From: Bacillus timonensis
GTDB taxonomy: Bacteria > Bacillota > Bacilli > Bacillales > Bacillaceae_L
Length of the DNA: 64,000 nt
Assembly: GCF_004799755.1 (NCBI RefSeq)
Contig: NZ_SLUB01000007.1
Span: forward strand, 79,642 to 143,641
Direction: 5' to 3'
Of the stretch, positions 47,353-55,432 are shown in pieces (the stretch's first letter is position 1; each line of letters begins with the position of its first letter). The position numbers and the translations under genes were made by a program. Under the pieces are notes generated by a model. The model saw only the letters and a program-made list of their open reading frames with translations, was not told the DNA's origin and made no database searches.

Positions 47353-47402
47353 ACTAACTACTAAAGCTGGCAGCTAACGCACTCATATTTTTTTACAACA
47401 AC

Positions 47403-47420
47403 TTGTGAAGTGTTTCACAA
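47403..47420. promoter_or_regulatory. Rex box 2 (perfect arms)
   Basis: TTGTGAAGTGTTTCACAA has both 7-base arms of the Rex consensus. It lies 23 bases upstream of the DoxX start codon and 68 bases from box 1. Confidence 0.82.
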
Positions 47421-47443
47421 ATTAATTATAAGGGGAGATTAAG

Positions 47444-47950
47444 ATGAGAGCATTCTTAAAAGGACCTAAAATGGCAGTTATTTGGACAGTATTACGTGTA
47501 TGGTTAGGAATTCAATGGATAGAAGCTGGTTTTCATAAAATAACAGCAGGCGGATTTGATGCAGGTGGTTTTGTCCAAGGTGCCATCGCAAATGCAGGTG
47601 GAGATCACCCAGCAGTACAAGGCTGGTATGCAGCATTCCTTGAAGGATTTGCCGTACCAAACATTGAGTTATTCAACGTACTCATTCCTTGGGGCGAATT
47701 CTTAGTAGGACTTGGTTTAATTGTAGGTTTCGCAACCATCCCAGCATTGCTTGCAGGTGCATTCATGAACCTTAACTTCTTACTTGCTGGTACAACAAGC
47801 ACCAACCCAACTCTTTACACAGTAGCAATCATTCTCTTATTCGCAGGCGCTGCAACTTACTACTACGGTGTAGACAGATTCGCAGTACCTTACCTTACAA
47901 AACGAATTAACGACAAAAAAGCGACAAAAACAGCGACAAACGTAGCGTAA
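47444..47950 (+). CDS. DoxX-family membrane protein
   Basis: This protein of 168 residues has four predicted membrane helices and the DoxX/DoxD signature (TVLRVWLGIQWIEAGFHKI, IPWGEFLVGLGLIVG). Relatives include the small subunit of thiosulfate:quinone oxidoreductase and proteins of redox stress defence. Two Rex boxes upstream indicate derepression when the NADH/NAD+ ratio rises, for example at low oxygen. AAGGGGAGA precedes the ATG, and the gene has its own terminator. The exact reaction is unknown. Confidence 0.87.
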   Translation: MRAFLKGPKMAVIWTVLRVWLGIQWIEAGFHKITAGGFDAGGFVQGAIANAGGDHPAVQGWYAAFLEGFAVPNIELFNVLIPWGEFLVGLGLIVGFATIPALLAGAFMNLNFLLAGTTSTNPTLYTVAIILLFAGAATYYYGVDRFAVPYLTKRINDKKATKTATNVA

Positions 47951-47956
47951 CGTAAG

Positions 47957-47992
47957 AAAGTGTTCCTCCTTCACTAGGGGGAACACTTTTTA
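47957..47992. terminator. Bidirectional terminator
   Basis: AAAGTGTTCC pairs with GGAACACTTT, followed by T on both sides. It separates the DoxX gene from the convergent small lipoprotein gene. Confidence 0.88.
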
Positions 47993-47995
47993 TGT

Positions 47996-48145
47996 TTACT
48001 CATCATCAATTTCTCCGTCACCTATTTCATCCTCTTCTTCGATTTCCTCAACGTCTTCGCCCTCTTCTGGCATTTCGTCATCACCACATCCCATTAAAAA
48101 AAACATTGGGAATGATAGTAATAACAGCAATAGCAACCGTTTCAT
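47996..48145 (-). CDS. Small acidic lipoprotein, 49 residues
   Basis: This short gene starts at an ATG seven bases after AAAGGAGG, a very strong ribosome binding site. The protein has a lipoprotein signal: MKR, seven Leu, then FLMGC with Cys20. The mature part of 30 residues is almost entirely Asp and Glu, with a few Gly, Ile and Val. It would be lipid-anchored outside the membrane with a strongly negative tail. I do not recognise the family. It ends at a terminator shared with the convergent DoxX gene. Confidence 0.8.
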   Translation of the reverse strand: MKRLLLLLLLSFPMFFLMGCGDDEMPEEGEDVEEIEEEDEIGDGEIDDE

Positions 48146-48249
48146 CACAAAACCTCCTTTTTTCTAGACTTTCCATTCACTATGGAAATATGTAGACTAG
48201 AAAGAGGAAACAGTATTAACAGTTCTAAAAAATTGGAGGTAAGTCAGCT

Positions 48250-49167
48250 ATGCGAAAAGTAAAACTTGGTACTAGCTCATTAGAAGTACCTGTTGTTGGG
48301 GTAGGCTGTATGAGAATTAACTCTCTAGAAAAGCCTGAGGCAGAAAAGTTTGTACAAACGGCATTATATATCGGAGCAAATTTCTTTGATCACGCTGATA
48401 TCTACGGTGGTGGTACTTGCGAGGAAATTTTTGCGGATGCGATACATATGAATGATGACGTGAGGGAAAAAATCATTCTTCAATCGAAATGCGGCATTCG
48501 AAAGGGAATGTTTGATTTTTCAAAGGAGCATATCCTCAATTCTGTTGATGGCATCTTAAAACGTCTCAAAACGGACTATCTTGATGTTCTCCTTTTACAT
48601 CGTCCGGATGCACTCGTTGAGCCTGAAGAGGTTGCAGAAGCATTCGATGTGTTGGAATCCTCAGGGAAGGTTCGTCATTTTGGAGTATCCAACCAAAAAC
48701 CAATGCAAATTCAATTGCTAAAAAAATATGTGAAACAACCAATTGTTGCGAATCAATTGCAATTAAGCATCCCGAATGCTCATATGATTGCGAATGGGGT
48801 CTCTTCAAATATGCAAATTGATCAATCTATTAATCGCGATGGAGATGTGCTCGATTTTTGCCGATTAAATGATATTACGATTCAACCTTGGTCACCATTC
48901 CAGTATGGTTACTTCGAAGGTCCGTTTCTTGGGAATGAAAAATGCCCAGAATTAAATCAAAAAATTGATGAAATCGCTGAAAAATATGGTGTATCCAATA
49001 CAACGATAGCGATCGCATGGCTATTACGTCATCCAGCCAACATGCAGCCAATTATCGGAACTATGAATATTGACCGCTTAAAGGATTCTGTGAAAGCAAG
49101 TGAAGTTCAGTTAACCCGTGAAGATTGGTACAGCATTTTTCTAGCTGCAGGTTATCTTCTTCCATAA
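48250..49167 (+). CDS. Aldo/keto reductase
   Basis: This NADPH-dependent reductase of 305 residues has the aldo/keto reductase barrel. The catalytic residues lie in FFDHADIYGGG (Asp and Tyr), LQSKCGI (Lys) and LLLHRPDAL (His), and HFGVSNQ is the substrate-site strand. It resembles the YdhF group. The physiological substrate is unknown. TTGGAGGT precedes the ATG. It is monocistronic. Confidence 0.92.
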   Translation: MRKVKLGTSSLEVPVVGVGCMRINSLEKPEAEKFVQTALYIGANFFDHADIYGGGTCEEIFADAIHMNDDVREKIILQSKCGIRKGMFDFSKEHILNSVDGILKRLKTDYLDVLLLHRPDALVEPEEVAEAFDVLESSGKVRHFGVSNQKPMQIQLLKKYVKQPIVANQLQLSIPNAHMIANGVSSNMQIDQSINRDGDVLDFCRLNDITIQPWSPFQYGYFEGPFLGNEKCPELNQKIDEIAEKYGVSNTTIAIAWLLRHPANMQPIIGTMNIDRLKDSVKASEVQLTREDWYSIFLAAGYLLP

Positions 49168-49170
49168 CAG

Positions 49171-49197
49171 AAAGAGGCACCTAAAAGGTGCCTCTTT
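49171..49197. terminator. Bidirectional terminator
   Basis: AAAGAGGCACC pairs with GGTGCCTCTTT. It lies between the convergent reductase and FtsZ-like genes, three bases from the FtsZ-like stop. Confidence 0.88.
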
Positions 49198-49199
49198 GC

Positions 49200-50156
49200 T
49201 TAGTTTTCTGAAAATCCTGTAGCAATGACGGTTACAATTATTTCATCTTTTAAATTATCATTAATGACCGAACCAAAAATCATATTTAAATCCTCATGTG
49301 TTGCAGACGATATCACATCTGCCGCTTCCTGAATCTCAAATAAGCTTAGGTTTCTACCACCGGTAATATTTAAAATCACACCACGCGCGCCACTTATCGA
49401 TGTTTCAAGAAGTGGACTATTGATTGCTTTATGTGCTGCCTCAACCGCACGCCCATCCCCTTTTGCCATTCCAATCCCCATTAGAGCCGTTCCTCTATGG
49501 GACATAACTGTTTTTACATCGGCAAAATCCAAGTTAATTAAACCAGGGACAGCAATTAAATCGGAAATCCCTTGAACCCCGCGAAGAAGTACATTATCGG
49601 CTTCTCTGAATGCTTCTATCATCGGTGTACGCTTATCAACAATCTCCAATAATTTCTCATTCGGGATGATGATTAAGGTATCCACTGCCGCCTTCATTGC
49701 ATCAATTCCTGCATCTGCATTGACAGCGCGTTTACGGCCTTCAAATCGAAATGGTCTTGTTACTACACCGATTGTCAAAGAACCTAATTCCTTTGCGATT
49801 CTTGCAATTTCCGGTGCTGCTCCAGTTCCAGTGCCGCCGCCCATTCCAGCAGTCACAAAAACCATATCGGCCCCTCTTAAAGCATCCTCAAGTTCTTTTT
49901 CACTCTCTTCAACGGCTTTCATCCCAATTTGCGGATTTGCTCCCGCTCCAAGACCACGCGTTAATGATGCACCAATTTGAATGGTGACCTCTGCTTTTGA
50001 TTGATTGAGGGCTTGTCCGTCCGTATTCACCGCAATGAATTCAACACCTTCTACCCCTGCTTCTATCATTCGATTGACAGCATTATTCCCACCGCCGCCA
50101 ACACCTACTACTTTTATTCTTGCAAATTGATCTATGTATGGTTCAAACTCGAGCAT
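49200..50156 (-). CDS. FtsZ paralogue lacking the C-terminal tail
   Basis: This tubulin-like GTPase of 318 residues is very similar to Bacillus FtsZ through the whole globular domain. The signature [10 protein letters not shown] lies at 104-113, the phosphate loop at [11 protein letters not shown], and the T7 loop NLDFADVK at 208-215 with the Asp residues needed for GTP hydrolysis. It stops right after [11 protein letters not shown]. The variable linker and the C-terminal peptide that binds FtsA, SepF, ZapA and EzrA in normal FtsZ (about 380 residues) are absent. No frameshift is seen, because a terminator follows at once. AAGGAGG precedes the ATG. No ftsA is adjacent, so this is a second copy. 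Confidence 0.92.
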   Translation of the reverse strand: MLEFEPYIDQFARIKVVGVGGGGNNAVNRMIEAGVEGVEFIAVNTDGQALNQSKAEVTIQIGASLTRGLGAGANPQIGMKAVEESEKELEDALRGADMVFVTAGMGGGTGTGAAPEIARIAKELGSLTIGVVTRPFRFEGRKRAVNADAGIDAMKAAVDTLIIIPNEKLLEIVDKRTPMIEAFREADNVLLRGVQGISDLIAVPGLINLDFADVKTVMSHRGTALMGIGMAKGDGRAVEAAHKAINSPLLETSISGARGVILNITGGRNLSLFEIQEAADVISSATHEDLNMIFGSVINDNLKDEIIVTVIATGFSEN

Positions 50157-50352
50157 AATTTTTCCTCCTTACCGTCCAATGCCAACCCCCAAGAAGAAGT
50201 CGGATTAATACTATATGTTTCGTAGTAACACTTCGCTTTCTGTCATAATTATCCTCTAAAAATCGAAAAGAAACCACACCAAATACCCAAATCGCATAAT
50301 ATTAAATTTGTTTTACAAACTAATAACAATACATGACGAAAGGAAACGAGCT

Positions 50353-51333
50353 ATGAAAATTAGGATTGCCTTGATAATCGGAGTTATTTTCTTATTTTCA
50401 CCAATTTATACAAGTGCAGACAGTTATGAAAATACTTACGTCATTCAAGCAGGTGATACATTACCAGGCGTCGCAAAAAGATTTCATACCACAGTTGATG
50501 ATTTAAAAGTCACCAACGGGCTTCAATCAGATTTATTAGTTGTCGGGCAAAAGCTTTGGGTTCCTTTTTCCTATGAAGTAGCATCTGGAGATACCTTAAA
50601 GGAGATAGCCGCTCGGTTCCATTCAACTCCTGAGCAAATTAAAAGAACAAATGGACTTTCAGGCGAGCAAGTTGTACCTGGGCAAGTATTAAAAATTGTC
50701 CCGAAAAAGATGAACATGCATGGGGAACATCTTTTAATGACCAAAGAAGAGTTTAAGGATTGGATCATGAATCAGAAGATTAAACGAAAAATAACCCTCA
50801 TCCAACAACATCACACATGGGTGCCTGATTATAGTCGATTTAATGGATCTAACCATTTCGTACTTCTTACAGGAATGGAAAATTACCATAAAAACACAAT
50901 GGGGTGGAAGCATATCGCCCAAAACATTACGACCTTTCCAGATGGGAAGGTTGCTGTCTCACGGCCACTCTATATTGCACCTGAAGGCACCATTGGTAAC
51001 AAGGCCAACTCTGTCGGAATTGCAATTGAACACCTTGGAAATTTTGATATCGGTCACGATGTCATGACGAAAGAACACAGTGACACCATCATTTATGTCA
51101 ATGCTGTTTTGAGCCTTAAATTTGGATTAACGCCTTCGATAGATAGCATCTCCTACCATCATTGGTGGGATTTGCGAAATGGAGAAAGGGTATTGGACAA
51201 AGGTCCTGACTATAATGTAAAGACCTGTCCAGGAACAGGATTTTTTGGAGGAAACTCCACAACAAGTGCACAAAAGTATTTATATCCACTCATCACCCGT
51301 AAAATGGACGAACTTCGAAAGGAAATGGACTAA
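50353..51333 (+). CDS. LysM-domain N-acetylmuramoyl-L-alanine amidase
   Basis: This exported amidase of 326 residues has a signal peptide (MKIRIALIIGVIFLFSPIYTSA). Two LysM repeats follow (YVIQAGDTLPGVAKRF and YEVASGDTLKEIAARF), then an Amidase_2/PGRP domain. Zinc ligands fit: His in IQQHHTW, His in SYHHWWD, and Cys in KTCPGTGFFGG. It cleaves the bond between muramic acid and L-alanine in peptidoglycan. The start is the ATG behind GAAAGGAAACGAG. An upstream ATG would add a charged leader before the signal peptide and is rejected. It is divergent from the FtsZ paralogue. Confidence 0.92.
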   Translation: MKIRIALIIGVIFLFSPIYTSADSYENTYVIQAGDTLPGVAKRFHTTVDDLKVTNGLQSDLLVVGQKLWVPFSYEVASGDTLKEIAARFHSTPEQIKRTNGLSGEQVVPGQVLKIVPKKMNMHGEHLLMTKEEFKDWIMNQKIKRKITLIQQHHTWVPDYSRFNGSNHFVLLTGMENYHKNTMGWKHIAQNITTFPDGKVAVSRPLYIAPEGTIGNKANSVGIAIEHLGNFDIGHDVMTKEHSDTIIYVNAVLSLKFGLTPSIDSISYHHWWDLRNGERVLDKGPDYNVKTCPGTGFFGGNSTTSAQKYLYPLITRKMDELRKEMD

Positions 51334-51340
51334 AAATAAT

Positions 51341-51367
51341 CCACTCATCCTAGATAAGGATGAGTGG
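51341..51367. terminator. Terminator between amidase and GntR genes
   Basis: CCACTCATCC pairs perfectly with GGATGAGTGG. The better T-run (ATTATTTTT) is on the minus strand, behind the GntR gene. Confidence 0.78.
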
Positions 51368-51380
51368 AGCTGTTGTTTCC

Positions 51381-52091
51381 TTAATAAATCGAAATACTCT
51401 CTTTCTTAAAAAAGTCCGGTTGCTCCTTCTTAAATTCATATAAATGAGTGATCCCTTTTGTGATATGTTCATTTACAACTTCCTCTGCTGTTACTACGTC
51501 CTTGCTTTTTAACGCATTAAAAATGGATCTATGTTCATCTAAAACAGTATTCCATTCCGTAGCCTTTGTTGTGATCAAACGTAGCATTCTAACGCGTTTA
51601 TACTGGCCATTCATTTGGTCAATCCCTTGCCAAATGCGGTCCATTCCTAACCCTTTATAGATAAGTTCATGAAATTCATCATCATGTGATAGAAAATCCT
51701 TATGATTTTCTTCCTTTAGAGCAATTTCTTGCATGGTTAAGCTTTTTTCTAACTTATATAATGTTTCAGAACTTAGTTTTTCCGTTGCCTCGCGAATAAC
51801 TGCAAGCTCCACTGCTTTTCTCATGAATCTTGATTCCTCAATATTTTTCTCATCAATTAATGACACAAATGTCCCAATTTGTGGCCGTATATCAATTAAA
51901 TCTTCCTTGGCAAGTTGCATAAGAGCTTCTCTAATTGGTGTTCGGCTAACATTAAGCTGGTTACCAATGTCACTTTCTGAAATGGGAATACCTGGTTTAA
52001 GCGATAAATCAATGATTTTATCATATAAATAGGAGTAGACAAACTCTCTTCTTGTACCCCCGCCATTTCGTCTAACTTCATTATATTTCAT
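51381..52091 (-). CDS. GntR-family regulator, FadR/FCD subgroup
   Basis: This regulator of 236 residues has an N-terminal winged helix (SDIGNQLNVSRTPIREALMQL) and an all-helical FCD ligand domain (HDEFHELIYKGLG, EHRSIFNALKSKD). FCD regulators usually sense small organic acids or sugar acids. The target is unknown; the neighbouring pgl gene is a candidate. The start is the ATG of MKYNEV, eight bases after GGGAG. A possible cre-like site, CTAAAACGCTTACA, lies about 90 bases upstream with two end mismatches. Confidence 0.88.
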   Translation of the reverse strand: MKYNEVRRNGGGTRREFVYSYLYDKIIDLSLKPGIPISESDIGNQLNVSRTPIREALMQLAKEDLIDIRPQIGTFVSLIDEKNIEESRFMRKAVELAVIREATEKLSSETLYKLEKSLTMQEIALKEENHKDFLSHDDEFHELIYKGLGMDRIWQGIDQMNGQYKRVRMLRLITTKATEWNTVLDEHRSIFNALKSKDVVTAEEVVNEHITKGITHLYEFKKEQPDFFKKESISIY

Positions 52092-52180
52092 GGCAATATC
52101 TCCCTTGAACGAATACCACTTGCGAGCATTTTCCAGCATGTAGGTGATATATACTATTAATCTATTACAATTATTTTACA

Positions 52181-52194
52181 CTAAAACGCTTACA
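52181..52194. promoter_or_regulatory. Possible cre-like site upstream of the GntR gene
   Basis: CTAAAACGCTTACA matches the catabolite-response consensus at 12 of 14 positions, with both mismatches at the 5' end. Tentative. Confidence 0.35.
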
Positions 52195-52213
52195 CGGAAC
52201 AGCCCCGAAATGT

Positions 52214-52241
52214 AAAAAAGCCTTGGCATCCTAGCCAAGGC
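52214..52241 (-). terminator. Terminator of pgl
   Basis: GCCTTGGC pairs with GCCAAGGC, followed by TTTTTT on the minus strand. Confidence 0.9.
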
Positions 52242-52254
52242 CCTATTCCTTAAA

Positions 52255-53304
52255 TTATTGATGTAAAAACTTCACACATACTGGGTATGGAACTGTTATA
52301 TCTGATTCAATGAAAGATAGTTTTCCGGTTTGTTCATTCCTTGCATATAACACAAGGTTGCTTGACTCTTGATTTGAGCCCACAATGAACTTCTCGCTTG
52401 GATCAAATACAAAATCACGTGGCCAGTCTCCTTCTGAAGAGGCCATTTGTACAAGTGTTAACTCACCTGTTTCTTCATTTACTTGGAAAACAGCAATGCT
52501 ATTATGTCCACGGTTTCCAGCATATACAAATTTCCCATCCTTTGAAATATGAATCGCACTACCTTGACTGTTTTCCGTAAAATCACTAGGAATTGTTGAG
52601 ATATATTGAAGCTCGGTAAAGCTTCCATTACTGCTGTCATAGGCTAAAGCAACAACTTCATTGCTGATTTCTGTCATAATGTAAGCAAATTTTCCATTTG
52701 GATGGAAGGCAATATGTCTTGGTCCACTTCCTGGTCGAACCGACAAACTGTTAACCTCTTTTAAAGCACCGTCTTTTACCTCATAGGTAATAAGCTTATC
52801 GATTCCTAAATCAATCGCCACAACATATTTTTCATCTGGAGTAAATCCTGAAAAATGAGTATGCGGTTTTTCTTGTCTTTCATGTGGTCCCGCGCCTACG
52901 TGTGCAACCACTGATTGGGAAGATTCAATGCTGCCAGTTTCACTATTCACTGAATACAACTCGATTGTACCTTTATGATAATTGCCTGTAACAACTTGGT
53001 TGTTTGCTTCGTTCACACTAACATGGCAAGGGGATGCCCCATCTGTAACATCGTTATTTAATAGTTTTAACCCACCTGTTTGACGATCGATCGAGTAAGC
53101 TGCAACGCCACCTGCTTCTCCATCCTTTACCACAGAGTAAAGAAAACGATTGTCCTGACTAACGGTTACATATGTAGGATTTCCTAATTCTGCTGCTAGT
53201 TTTACGTCTGTTATTTCTTGTTCATCTGTATCTAATGTAAAAGAATAAATTCCTTTGCTGTCCCCTTTTGTATAGGTCCCAACATATCCAATAAATTTAC
53301 TCAT
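52255..53304 (-). CDS. pgl: 6-phosphogluconolactonase, beta-propeller type
   Basis: This cytosolic lactonase of 349 residues has the same length as B. subtilis Pgl (YkgB) and is very similar to it: IGYVGTYTKGDSKGIYSF, PHERQEKPHTHFSGFTPD, SGPRHIAFHPNGKFAYI and the C-terminal PYPVCVKFLHQ. It hydrolyses 6-phosphogluconolactone in the oxidative pentose phosphate pathway. The seven-bladed propeller is visible as repeated blades. It lies 20 bases before the antiterminator gene's stop, on the same strand, so it may be read from that unit. It also has its own terminator. Confidence 0.92.
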   Translation of the reverse strand: MSKFIGYVGTYTKGDSKGIYSFTLDTDEQEITDVKLAAELGNPTYVTVSQDNRFLYSVVKDGEAGGVAAYSIDRQTGGLKLLNNDVTDGASPCHVSVNEANNQVVTGNYHKGTIELYSVNSETGSIESSQSVVAHVGAGPHERQEKPHTHFSGFTPDEKYVVAIDLGIDKLITYEVKDGALKEVNSLSVRPGSGPRHIAFHPNGKFAYIMTEISNEVVALAYDSSNGSFTELQYISTIPSDFTENSQGSAIHISKDGKFVYAGNRGHNSIAVFQVNEETGELTLVQMASSEGDWPRDFVFDPSEKFIVGSNQESSNLVLYARNEQTGKLSFIESDITVPYPVCVKFLHQ

Positions 53305-53323
53305 TTGGTAAAACCCCTTTCGT

Positions 53324-54175
53324 CTATTTCGTAGAATAATATCGATTTGTAACTCGATGAATATGCACAGTTAGATAAACTTCTTCTTCCCTGGAAATCA
53401 CCCAATCAAATTTTGTATTTAAATAGGTAGCAATCTTTTTCGTACAAGTATAAGCATCTTTATATTTAAGCTTTATTTGTTCATGGAAAAAGTCATCCAT
53501 GGAATTAACCGGCTTTTCCTTACGCATATACCTCATTCCAAAGAAGCGAAGATGTGTTAAAAATCGTTCATAGTTAACAGAGGTCTCATCAAGCTCCATT
53601 TTATAGTGATGTTTCACAATATCTAAAATATCATTTACCATTTGTGCAATCTGAATAGCTGCTCCCATATTATCCCCTGAGAGCTGCCCGTTCACTAAAT
53701 GCAAGGCAATGGATGCCGCCTCATCCTCATCAAGCTTTATACCCGTTTCATCTTCAATAATATCCAACGCTTTTAATGCAATTTGAAATTCCTGTTTGTA
53801 ATATTTTCGGATTTCCCATAACAGGGCATTCTTCAATTGAATTCCTTGCTTATGTCTACTAATTGCAAAGCTAATGTGATCGGTTAAGGCAACATATAAA
53901 TAGTCATCTAATTTATTCGGTAATTGGGTTTTGGCATAATCTAAAATTTTGGAAGATATACTTAAATAAAGTTCTGATATATCTTCAAGCAAATTGGCAA
54001 GCTTTTCGGAAATTCCATGCTTTTGTAATACAAAGGTTTTTTCAATTGTTGAGGGATCAATCGTGTCTCCTGATTTCCTTTGAAAGGCTAAGCCCTTGCC
54101 CATCGCAACAATTTCTTGCCCGATCTCATTTCTACACATCACAACATTGTTATTTAAAACCTTTTCAATTTTCAC
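53324..54175 (-). CDS. BglG/LicT-family transcription antiterminator
   Basis: This RNA-binding antiterminator of 283 residues has an N-terminal CAT domain (VKIEKVLNNNVVMCRNEIG, MGKGLAFQRKSGD) and two PRD domains with conserved His residues (TDHISFAI, ALHLVNGQL). It resembles LicT most. Such proteins bind a RAT hairpin in the nascent leader and prevent termination, controlled by PTS phosphorylation. A clear RAT lies in the leader of the HAD gene just upstream. No PTS permease is adjacent. The start is GTG behind GGAAGGGGTGGG; an earlier in-frame ATG overlaps that site. Confidence 0.9.
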   Translation of the reverse strand: MKIEKVLNNNVVMCRNEIGQEIVAMGKGLAFQRKSGDTIDPSTIEKTFVLQKHGISEKLANLLEDISELYLSISSKILDYAKTQLPNKLDDYLYVALTDHISFAISRHKQGIQLKNALLWEIRKYYKQEFQIALKALDIIEDETGIKLDEDEAASIALHLVNGQLSGDNMGAAIQIAQMVNDILDIVKHHYKMELDETSVNYERFLTHLRFFGMRYMRKEKPVNSMDDFFHEQIKLKYKDAYTCTKKIATYLNTKFDWVISREEEVYLTVHIHRVTNRYYSTK

Positions 54176-54204
54176 GCACCCACCCCTTCCATAGCCAAAC
54201 AAAA

Positions 54205-54270
54205 TTAAAAAAACCTATATTTGTATACAGAATACCACTGATGATAATCTACCACAAATATAGGTTTTTC
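54205..54270 (-). terminator. Terminator between the HAD gene and the antiterminator gene
   Basis: AACCTATATTTGT pairs with ACAAATATAGGTT, followed by seven T on the minus strand. A degenerate RAT-like stretch precedes its 5' arm. It may be a second attenuator or simply the HAD gene's terminator. Confidence 0.75.
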
Positions 54271-54366
54271 CTACCGAACCTAACATCCATAAAACTATAT
54301 TAATTGATTGTCTTGTCTATATCAAATAAATAGATTTGCCATACCCTCCTAATTCTAAGAGGATTT

Positions 54367-55233
54367 TTAAAGATTAAATTCCTTTAGCATCTCTTCTATC
54401 GCAAACGCTACGCCATCTTCTTCGTTTGTTTTTGTCGTATATTTACAAAGGTTTAAAATTTCCGGGTCAGCATTCCCCATCGCTACACCACGTCCCGCCA
54501 TTTCGAGCATGCTTTTATCATTTAAATTATCACCCATTGACATGACATCCTTCATGTCAATTCCCATACTTTTTGCTAATTCCTGGAGAGCTAGCCCTTT
54601 TTTAGCCTCTGGATGGTTGAATTCAAGATTCAAATAGCCAGAAGACGTAATCACCACTCCCGCCTCATCTTTTAACTCATTATACACTTGCTGATAATTG
54701 TTTTCTTCTTCCGCGAAGCTTAACAATTTATAAATTTTTAGATCTTTCAATGCTTCCAATTGTTCATAGTCCTCAACAAACTGAACGCTCTCATCTTGGA
54801 AACGTTGTTCTATTTTTTGATTGATTTCCTCATCAGTCAAATAAGGATTCACCGTTTTCCACCATCTCGTCATTCGGTCGATAAACCTGTCTCTACCAAA
54901 TGAAAATAAACCTTTGTTTGTAAAAAACTCCGTATACATCTCACCATTGTGACAAGCAGTGTGAACTTTTTTACAAATCGATTTATCCATTGGAATATCG
55001 CGTAAAACATTGCCATTTATATCAAATGAACTCGCACCGTTTAAGGTAATAATCGGACAAGCGATTCCTACTTCCTCAATAGGCATTTTGGCGGCATCAT
55101 ACGATCTTCCAGTTACAACGACAAATTTTACCCCTTTATCGATTGCCTTTTGAATCGCGCGTACATTTGCCTCGCTTACCTTACTATTTTCGTTTAAAAG
55201 AGTTCCATCCAAATCAGAAGCAATCAGTCTCAT
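54367..55233 (-). CDS. Cof-type HAD-family phosphatase
   Basis: This HAD hydrolase of 288 residues belongs to the Cof (IIB) subfamily. Motif I is ASDLDGTLL with two catalytic Asp, motif II is VVTGRS, and motif IV is MGDNLNDKSMLEMA. Members dephosphorylate sugar phosphates or flavin and pyridoxal phosphates. The start is the ATG of MRLIASD; the open frame extends upstream into the leader terminator. Transcription is controlled by a RAT/terminator, so expression should follow a sugar signal. A sugar-phosphate substrate is the natural inference. Confidence 0.88.
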   Translation of the reverse strand: MRLIASDLDGTLLNENSKVSEANVRAIQKAIDKGVKFVVVTGRSYDAAKMPIEEVGIACPIITLNGASSFDINGNVLRDIPMDKSICKKVHTACHNGEMYTEFFTNKGLFSFGRDRFIDRMTRWWKTVNPYLTDEEINQKIEQRFQDESVQFVEDYEQLEALKDLKIYKLLSFAEEENNYQQVYNELKDEAGVVITSSGYLNLEFNHPEAKKGLALQELAKSMGIDMKDVMSMGDNLNDKSMLEMAGRGVAMGNADPEILNLCKYTTKTNEEDGVAFAIEEMLKEFNL

Positions 55234-55261
55234 TTCCCAAATCCCTCTCTTTATTAAAATC

Positions 55262-55313
55262 AAAAAAACCTAAATAAACTGTCTCCCAAAACAGAAACAC
55301 TTTACTTAGGTTT
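55262..55313 (-). terminator. Leader terminator (attenuator) of the HAD gene
   Basis: AACCTAAGTAAA pairs with TTTATTTAGGTT, followed by a T-run on the minus strand. Its 5' arm overlaps the last bases of the RAT, so the two structures exclude each other. Confidence 0.9.
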
Positions 55314-55337
55314 TGCCTGCTTTACCAGTAACAATCC
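55309..55337 (-). promoter_or_regulatory. Ribonucleic antiterminator (RAT)
   Basis: The minus-strand RNA begins GGATTGTTACTGGTAAAG and continues CAGGCAAAACC. This is an almost exact match to BglG/LicT/SacT targets. It begins near the predicted transcription start. Confidence 0.93.
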
Positions 55338-55345
55338 TACATTCT

Positions 55346-55373
55346 ATTATAACAAGATATATGATTATTACAA
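55346..55373 (-). promoter_or_regulatory. Promoter of the RAT leader
   Basis: TTGTAA, 16 bases, TATAAT with an extended TG on the minus strand. The RAT begins a few bases past the predicted start. Confidence 0.7.
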
Positions 55374-55392
55374 AGTTCACGATTCATAACAT

Positions 55393-55424
55393 AAAAAAGC
55401 TACTTACGATATATCGCAAGTAGC
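55393..55424 (-). terminator. Terminator of brnQ
   Basis: GCTACTTGCGATA pairs with TATCGTAAGTAGC (one mismatch), followed by TTTTTT on the minus strand. Confidence 0.9.
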
Positions 55425-55432
55425 CTTATCCC

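Noticed and set aside
55234..55263. Longer HAD protein starting inside the leader terminator
   Set aside because: The start lies in the T-run of the attenuator, and the family N-terminus MRLIASDLDG begins later.
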